NCBI GenBank assembly: GCA_021823425.1
Contig: JAKANX010000037.1
Location: 1-9,120 of the forward strand
DNA length: 9,120 bases
From: Microcaldota archaeon
GTDB lineage: Archaea > Micrarchaeota > Micrarchaeia > Anstonellales > Bilamarchaeaceae
Direction of reading: 5' to 3'
Numbering within the stretch: the first letter of the stretch is position 1; each line of letters begins with the position of its first letter. A program made the translations under genes and the position numbers. The notes under the pieces were generated by a model. That model was not told the DNA's origin and did not search any database. It was given only the letters and a program-made list of their open reading frames with translations. Below, one piece after another: positions 6,838 to 9,120 of the stretch.

Positions 6838-7179
6838 ATGACTATTGGGGATGAACATATGAAACTTGGAATCGTGATTTCGACAAACGACATCGAGGCG
6901 ACATGGAATGCATTCCGGCTCGCGAATTACTCAAAAAAAGAGGGGGATGAAGTAAAGATTTTCCTTGTGGGCAAAGCGGTTGAATACGAGAATGCAAGCA
7001 CGGACAAGTTCCCTGCGAAAACAGAGGCTGAAAAATTCGTTGCATCCGGAGGAACAATACTTGCATGCGGTACCTGCCTCAAATTGAGAAACAGCAAGGG
7101 GGATGCGCTCTGCCCGCTGTCTACGCTGAAGGATTTTTATGACGTAGTAAAAGGTAGTGACAAAGTAGTTTCATTCTAG
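6838..7179 (+). CDS. DsrE/DsrF-like sulfur-transfer family protein
   Basis: This small cytoplasmic protein has 113 residues, the normal size for the DsrE-like fold. That group includes sulfur-relay proteins which carry persulfide on a conserved cysteine. An N-terminal strand (KLGIVISTND) and an alternating alpha/beta pattern are visible. The conserved ILACGTCLKLR segment gives Cys77 and Cys80 in a CxxC arrangement, with Cys92 in LCPLSTL. Actual sulfur transfer is inferred from the family; many archaeal members are uncharacterised. The ATG at 6838 has GAGG at 6-nt spacing. The ATG at 6859 (MKLGIV) fits the usual family N-terminus and has GGGGA upstream, so the first seven residues may not be real. 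It follows the ArsR gene by 48 nt, probably as one transcript, which makes it a likely target of that regulator. Confidence 0.88.
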   Translation: MTIGDEHMKLGIVISTNDIEATWNAFRLANYSKKEGDEVKIFLVGKAVEYENASTDKFPAKTEAEKFVASGGTILACGTCLKLRNSKGDALCPLSTLKDFYDVVKGSDKVVSF

Positions 7180-7186
7180 ACTCCTA

Positions 7187-7258
7187 GTTTCCCTGGGAAA
7201 CGCACTGTGCGTCCAAAACATACGCGCCTCAGGCAGACGAGTCCGCACTTAGTGCGGA
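7187..7258 (+). terminator. Inverted repeats downstream of the DsrE-like gene
   Basis: Three compact palindromes follow the stop codon. They are GTTTCCC-T-GGGAAAC at 7187-7201, CGCAC-T-GTGCG at 7201-7211 (sharing C7201) and TCCGCAC-TTA-GTGCGGA at 7242-7258. They lie between convergent genes and may end transcription, but there is no oligo-T run on the + strand. A structured RNA or element-end function is equally possible. Confidence 0.35.
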
Positions 7259-7267
7259 GAGACCTTA

Positions 7268-7280
7268 GATAAAAAGAAAG
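7268..7280 (-). terminator. Oligo-T terminator of tRNA-Ser
   Basis: On the - strand the tRNA 3' end is followed within 4 nt by a T-rich tract (CTTTCTTTTTATC, the complement of 7268-7280). Archaeal RNA polymerase terminates at such oligo-T runs. Confidence 0.6.
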
Positions 7281-7292
7281 GAGCGCTAGGGG
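7281..7292. repeat. tRNA-end copy of the 12-bp direct repeat
   Basis: GAGCGCTAGGGG overlaps the tRNA-Ser 3' acceptor strand and discriminator. It is the tRNA-proximal partner of the copy at 4933-4944 and the candidate integration site. Confidence 0.6.
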
Positions 7293-7408
7293 GGAGATTT
7301 GAACTCCCGGACGCATACGCGCAACAGGTTTCCACTTATTCCGGAACCCGAAACCGGGAACCGAAAACAATAGCAACCTGCCGCCCTACCGGGCTAGGCG
7401 ACCCCAGC
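7284..7408 (-). tRNA. tRNA-Ser(GCU) with a 41-nt intron
   Basis: On the - strand, acceptor GCTGGGG (7408-7402) pairs with CCCTAGC (7291-7285) including one G-U, with discriminator G at 7284 and no encoded CCA. The D-arm is 7399-7383, with GG of the loop at 7390-7389. The anticodon stem GCAGG (7381-7377) pairs with CCTGT (7328-7324) only if 7330-7370 is removed. The loop then reads TT-GCT-AA, with anticodon GCU at 7374-7372. The long variable arm (7323-7309, a 4-bp stem with loop GTAT) identifies a class II tRNA, as serine requires. The T-arm is GGGAG-TTCAAAT-CTCCC (7308-7292). The mature length is 84 nt. C at position 9 is unusual. It decodes AGC/AGU. Confidence 0.93.
7330..7370 (-). other. 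tRNA intron at canonical position 37/38
   Basis: The 41-nt insertion sits between A37 and A38. A bulge-helix-bulge can be drawn: bulge U-A^U at the 5' site, a weak central helix of exon UUGC with intron GUGG (three G-U pairs), and bulge A-A^A at the 3' site. The intron itself folds as CGG-TT-CCCG-GTTT-CGGG-TT-CCG (7363-7343). The weak central helix suggests a relaxed splicing motif. Confidence 0.85.
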
Positions 7409-7522
7409 ATGTTTCCACATCCATCTCGCTCCTGCTCCCGGTTAAGGCAGAAGCTCACAAATGAAGGAGGATTAACTTTCCATCTCACAATTTTTAAACG
7501 TTAGGAAACGTGCAGCAAATCC

Positions 7523-7530
7523 ATATAAAG
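7523..7530 (+). promoter_or_regulatory. TATA box for the leader and tandem-ACT gene
   Basis: ATATAAAG predicts a transcription start near 7552, right at the GGTGG that precedes the 14-codon ORF. A second candidate, TTTTTAAA at 7491-7498, would start transcription near 7520 and give a longer leader. The 205-nt gap between the tRNA gene and the ACT gene (7409-7613) otherwise holds only the leader described separately. Confidence 0.55.
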
Positions 7531-7559
7531 CTTCCAGCCGCAGTTCCTCCGGTGGTCTG

Positions 7560-7604
7560 ATGAAGCATTCGCCGACGCGGCGAGGATTCATTTTTCCACC
7601 CTGA
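7560..7604 (+). CDS. 14-residue upstream leader peptide (candidate)
   Basis: A short frame encodes MKHSPTRRGFIFPP. It has GGTGG (7551-7555) at 4-nt spacing before the ATG and ends 9 nt before the ATG of the tandem-ACT gene. Its middle codons (TCG to CGA, about 7569-7583) form a small hairpin (7568-7584). Its last five sense codons form the 5' arm of the hairpin that hides the next SD, and its TGA lies exactly in that hairpin's loop. Tandem arginine codons 7-8 are CGG and CGA, which look less used than CGC or AGG in neighbouring genes. This placement suggests a regulatory leader rather than a functional peptide. Translation has not been shown, and the frame is short enough that chance cannot be excluded by itself. 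Confidence 0.5.
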   Translation: MKHSPTRRGFIFPP

Positions 7605-7618
7605 GGTGAAAAAATGAA
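7587..7618 (+). promoter_or_regulatory. Hairpin sequestering the SD and start codon of the tandem-ACT gene
   Basis: TTCATTTTTCCACC (7587-7600), loop CTGA (7601-7604) and GGTGAAAAAATGAA (7605-7618) form a 14-bp stem with one C-A mismatch (7596/7609). The 3' arm holds the SD (GGTGA) and the ATG at 7614. CCACC at 7596-7600 can instead pair with the GGTGG SD of the upstream short ORF (7551-7555), giving two mutually exclusive folds. Confidence 0.65.
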
Positions 7619-8009
7619 GGAGATAACCATAAGGGCTGAAAACCGCGTCGGAGTGCTGGCGGACGTCGCAGAGCTCCTCGGCGGGCTCGGCGTGAACATA
7701 GACGGCATATCCGCGCAGGCCGAAGGCGAATCCGGCGTGATACGCGTGCTCACCAACGACTCCAAGACCGCCCTAAAGAGCCTCAGCAAGATACCAGGGA
7801 TAAAATTCAAGGAATCCGACATAATCGTGGTGGACATGCCCAACCGCCCCGGCGAGCTCGGAAAAATCACGAGGAAGCTGGCGAACAAGGGGATAGACCT
7901 AGAGAGCGTCTACCTCGCGGGCCGCACTAGCGAGATAACGCACATGGCGATAAAGCCGTCCAAGGAATCCTTCGCGAAGGCGAGGGAAGTGCTCGGCATC
8001 AAGCCCTGA
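7614..8009 (+). CDS. Tandem ACT-domain protein (predicted amino-acid-binding regulator)
   Basis: At 131 residues it is just two ACT domains: the first about residues 3-66 (ITIRAENRVGVLADVAELL, then GVNIDGIS), the second about 69-131 (DIIVVDMPNRPGELGKITRKL, then GIDLESVYL). Each has the family's strand-(N/D)RxGxL-helix-strand layout that binds small ligands, usually amino acids, at dimer interfaces. No enzyme domain is attached, so a regulatory role is likely; the ligand is unknown. The ATG at 7614 has a strong SD (GAGGTGA) at 5-nt spacing, but SD and ATG lie within the 3' arm of a hairpin formed with the upstream short ORF. This implies translational control. It is followed 6 nt later by nnrD, in an apparent operon. 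Confidence 0.92.
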   Translation: MKEITIRAENRVGVLADVAELLGGLGVNIDGISAQAEGESGVIRVLTNDSKTALKSLSKIPGIKFKESDIIVVDMPNRPGELGKITRKLANKGIDLESVYLAGRTSEITHMAIKPSKESFAKAREVLGIKP

Positions 8010-8015
8010 TGGAAA

Positions 8016-8786
8016 ATGGAAAACATAGGGAAAATCCTCAAGGCGCTGCACAGGCCGCAAAGCCGTTCGCACAAGGGCCAGAACGGCAAGCTTTTGATAA
8101 TCGGCGGAAGCTCCAAGTATTCCGGCTCCCCGGTTTTTGAAATCCTCGCCGCGCGGCGCTTCGTGGATTTGGTGTATTTCTATCCGGGCGAGACCGACCC
8201 GTTCCTCGTGCAGGCGGTGAAAAACATCCCCGAGGCCATCACCGTATACGAATTGGGAAAAGTGGAGGACGCGGACTGCGTGCTGTTCGGAAGCGGGATG
8301 GGCGATGCGGAATTCGACACGCGCGCCTTGGACCGGGCGAAAAAAGTCGTGGTGGACGCGGACGGATTCAAGTTCATCAATCCAAAGATGCTGGGCCCGA
8401 GGTTCATCCTTACGCCCCACAGGCTGGAATTCGAGCGCTTCTTCGGAACGGACGCGACGCAGAAGAACGCGGCAGCGATGGCGAAAAAGCACGAATGCAC
8501 CATACTCCTTAAGGGCGTGCCCGACGTAATCACGAATGGAAAGCGCACTTTCTTGAACAACACTCACAATCCCGGAATGACAAAAGGGGGAACCGGGGAC
8601 ACGCTCGCCGGGCTCACAGCAGCGCTCGCGTGCACGAACGGGAATTTCGAGGCAGCTTGCGCAGCCGCGCACGCGAACGGGCTCGCGGGAAACATCCTAA
8701 TGAAGAAATACGGGTTCAATTTCTGCGCTTCCGACCTCGCCGACACCCTTGCCGAGGCGTGCGTGCAGGCAACAAAAAGCCGCTGA
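8016..8786 (+). CDS. nnrD: ADP-dependent NAD(P)H-hydrate dehydratase
   Basis: This cytoplasmic metabolite-repair enzyme removes water from S-NADHX and S-NADPHX using ADP as phosphoryl donor. It is 256 residues of the ribokinase-like YjeF C-terminal domain. Visible motifs are KLLIIGGSSKYSGSP (25-39), a variant glycine loop FGSGMG (91-96), the substrate segment ILTPHRLEFERFF (121-133) and the nucleotide/catalytic signature NPGMTKGGTGDTLAG (175-189) with catalytic Asp185. The N-terminal epimerase domain (NnrE), usually fused, is absent and must be encoded elsewhere or missing. In-frame TGA at 8007 fixes ATG 8016 as the first possible start. An out-of-frame ATG at 8009 is ignored. It sits 6 nt behind the tandem-ACT gene and is probably co-transcribed. 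Confidence 0.92.
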   Translation: MENIGKILKALHRPQSRSHKGQNGKLLIIGGSSKYSGSPVFEILAARRFVDLVYFYPGETDPFLVQAVKNIPEAITVYELGKVEDADCVLFGSGMGDAEFDTRALDRAKKVVVDADGFKFINPKMLGPRFILTPHRLEFERFFGTDATQKNAAAMAKKHECTILLKGVPDVITNGKRTFLNNTHNPGMTKGGTGDTLAGLTAALACTNGNFEAACAAAHANGLAGNILMKKYGFNFCASDLADTLAEACVQATKSR

Positions 8787-8807
8787 TTTGTTTCAGGCGC
8801 AATGTAA

Positions 8808-8816
8808 CTTTTATTT
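8808..8816 (+). promoter_or_regulatory. TATA box of argC/lysY
   Basis: CTTTTATTT in the 53-nt gap after nnrD is centred 28 nt before the ATG at 8840. This predicts a leaderless transcript and suggests the reductase gene has its own promoter. No SD is visible before the ATG. Confidence 0.6.
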
Positions 8817-8839
8817 ACCTTGTCCGCCCTTATCCATCC

Positions 8840-9120
8840 ATGGTATCAGCACTAGTGGTAGGCAGCAACGGCAACGCGGGCCGCGAGCTCGTGCGCCTGC
8901 TTTCCAAGCACCCGAAAATCAGCAGCCTTCAAACAATAGGGGGGAGAAGCAAATCCAAGTCCCCGGTCTCCAAGTTCCACGTGGAGGCCGAAGGGATACG
9001 AATCCCCCGCCTCCTCCTTGGAAAAAGCGACGTCGTATTCACCGCAACCCCCGCAGGCGCGGCGGGCAAGCTCAAGAAAGAGCTCGCACCGGGAATAAAG
9101 CTCATAGACCTGAGCGACGA
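8840..9120 (+). CDS. argC: N-acetyl-gamma-glutamyl-phosphate (or LysW-aminoadipyl-phosphate) reductase, N-terminal part
   Basis: The first 93 residues are present; the gene runs off the right edge. It is the NADPH-dependent reductase of arginine biosynthesis, or its lysine counterpart LysY that works on LysW-bound substrates in archaea. The N-terminal Rossmann motif VVGSNGNAGRELVRLL (6-21) matches the family GxxGxxGxEL. VFTATPAGAA and LIDLSD at the visible end match the typical ArgC segments before the substrate site. Which substrate it takes cannot be read from this portion. The catalytic cysteine lies beyond the window. A TATA-like box 28 nt before the ATG indicates leaderless transcription, separate from nnrD. 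Confidence 0.88.
   Translation, partial: MVSALVVGSNGNAGRELVRLLSKHPKISSLQTIGGRSKSKSPVSKFHVEAEGIRIPRLLLGKSDVVFTATPAGAAGKLKKELAPGIKLIDLSD

Larger units (their letters stand above)
4933..7292. mobile_element. Candidate tRNA-Ser-associated genomic island (about 2.35 kb)
   Basis: The segment lies on the 3' side of tRNA-Ser(GCU) and is bounded by a 12-bp direct repeat of the tRNA 3' end. Its coding sequences are visibly richer in A+T than the flanks. By hand count, row 6661-6720 in the arsR gene is 16/60 G+C and row 6481-6540 is 25/60, against 33/60 for row 7801-7860 in the ACT gene outside. It holds a dihydroorotase-like gene, a regulator, a methyltransferase-gene relic and a DsrE-like gene, with palindrome-rich non-coding ends. 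No integrase or transposase is present. It would be a decayed or trans-mobilised integration, or a residue of a larger one. Integration is inferred, not shown. Confidence 0.5.

Noticed and set aside
7557..7604. C/D-box guide RNA (TGATGA at 7558-7563 and CTGA at 7601-7604)
   Set aside because: The first box lacks the purine at its start, no convincing D'/C' pair lies between, and no terminal stem forms. The TGATGA is explained by the ATG of the short leader ORF.
8009..8011. ATG overlapping the stop of the tandem-ACT gene as a start for nnrD
   Set aside because: It is out of frame with the nnrD motifs. The in-frame start is 8016, just after an in-frame TGA.
7899..8672. Long open frame on the - strand antisense to nnrD
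   Set aside because: It has no recognisable motif and overlaps the strongly supported tandem-ACT and nnrD genes. Such frames are expected from G+C-rich codon use on the other strand.
8765..8800. Hairpin terminator after nnrD
   Set aside because: Only CTGA...TCAG pairs well. The flanking bases do not continue the stem and no oligo-T run follows closely.
1..9120. CRISPR array, insertion sequence, integrase or transposase
   Set aside because: No regularly spaced repeats, no terminal inverted repeats with a transposase, and no recombinase motifs were seen on either strand.

Overview
The window looks like archaeal chromosome, plausibly a small-genome DPANN-type lineage such as Micrarchaeota or Diapherotrites (inference; no marker here fixes the phylum). 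Supporting signs are an archaeal-type PheS, a tRNA-Ser with an intron at position 37/38 and no encoded CCA, TATA-like boxes about 25-30 nt upstream of start codons (leaderless or near-leaderless transcripts), sequon-rich surface proteins and an archaeal-style NnrD.

Layout. (1) 2-3975, + strand: the 3' part of pheS, then two tightly spaced membrane or surface proteins rich in N-glycosylation sequons (905-2779 and 2776-3975, joined by an ATGA overlap). (2) 3965-4866, - strand: a beta-helix-like protein and a small membrane-anchored six-cysteine protein. (3) 4933-7292: a lower-GC segment flanked by a 12-bp direct repeat of the 3' end of the tRNA-Ser gene. It carries a dihydroorotase-like amidohydrolase (- strand) divergent from an ArsR-type regulator and a DsrE-like protein (+ strand). 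An apparent 13-codon relic of a methyltransferase gene lies between the last two. The geometry is that of a small genomic island inserted at the tRNA 3' end. (4) 7284-7408, - strand: tRNA-Ser(GCU) with a 41-nt intron. (5) 7523-9120, + strand: a structured leader with a 14-codon upstream ORF, a tandem-ACT protein, nnrD, then the start of argC/lysY.

Regulation. The two divergent island promoters share a near-identical 11-bp element (ATTAT[C/T]CTAAT). At the arsR promoter it is half of a perfect inverted repeat, so the ArsR protein probably controls both directions. The most unusual feature is the leader of the tandem-ACT gene. The SD and start codon of that gene lie in the 3' arm of a 14-bp hairpin with one mismatch. 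The 5' arm is the end of the 14-codon ORF, and the ORF's stop codon sits in the hairpin loop. This looks like a translation-controlled switch ahead of a predicted amino-acid-binding protein, in a cluster that continues into arginine/lysine biosynthesis.
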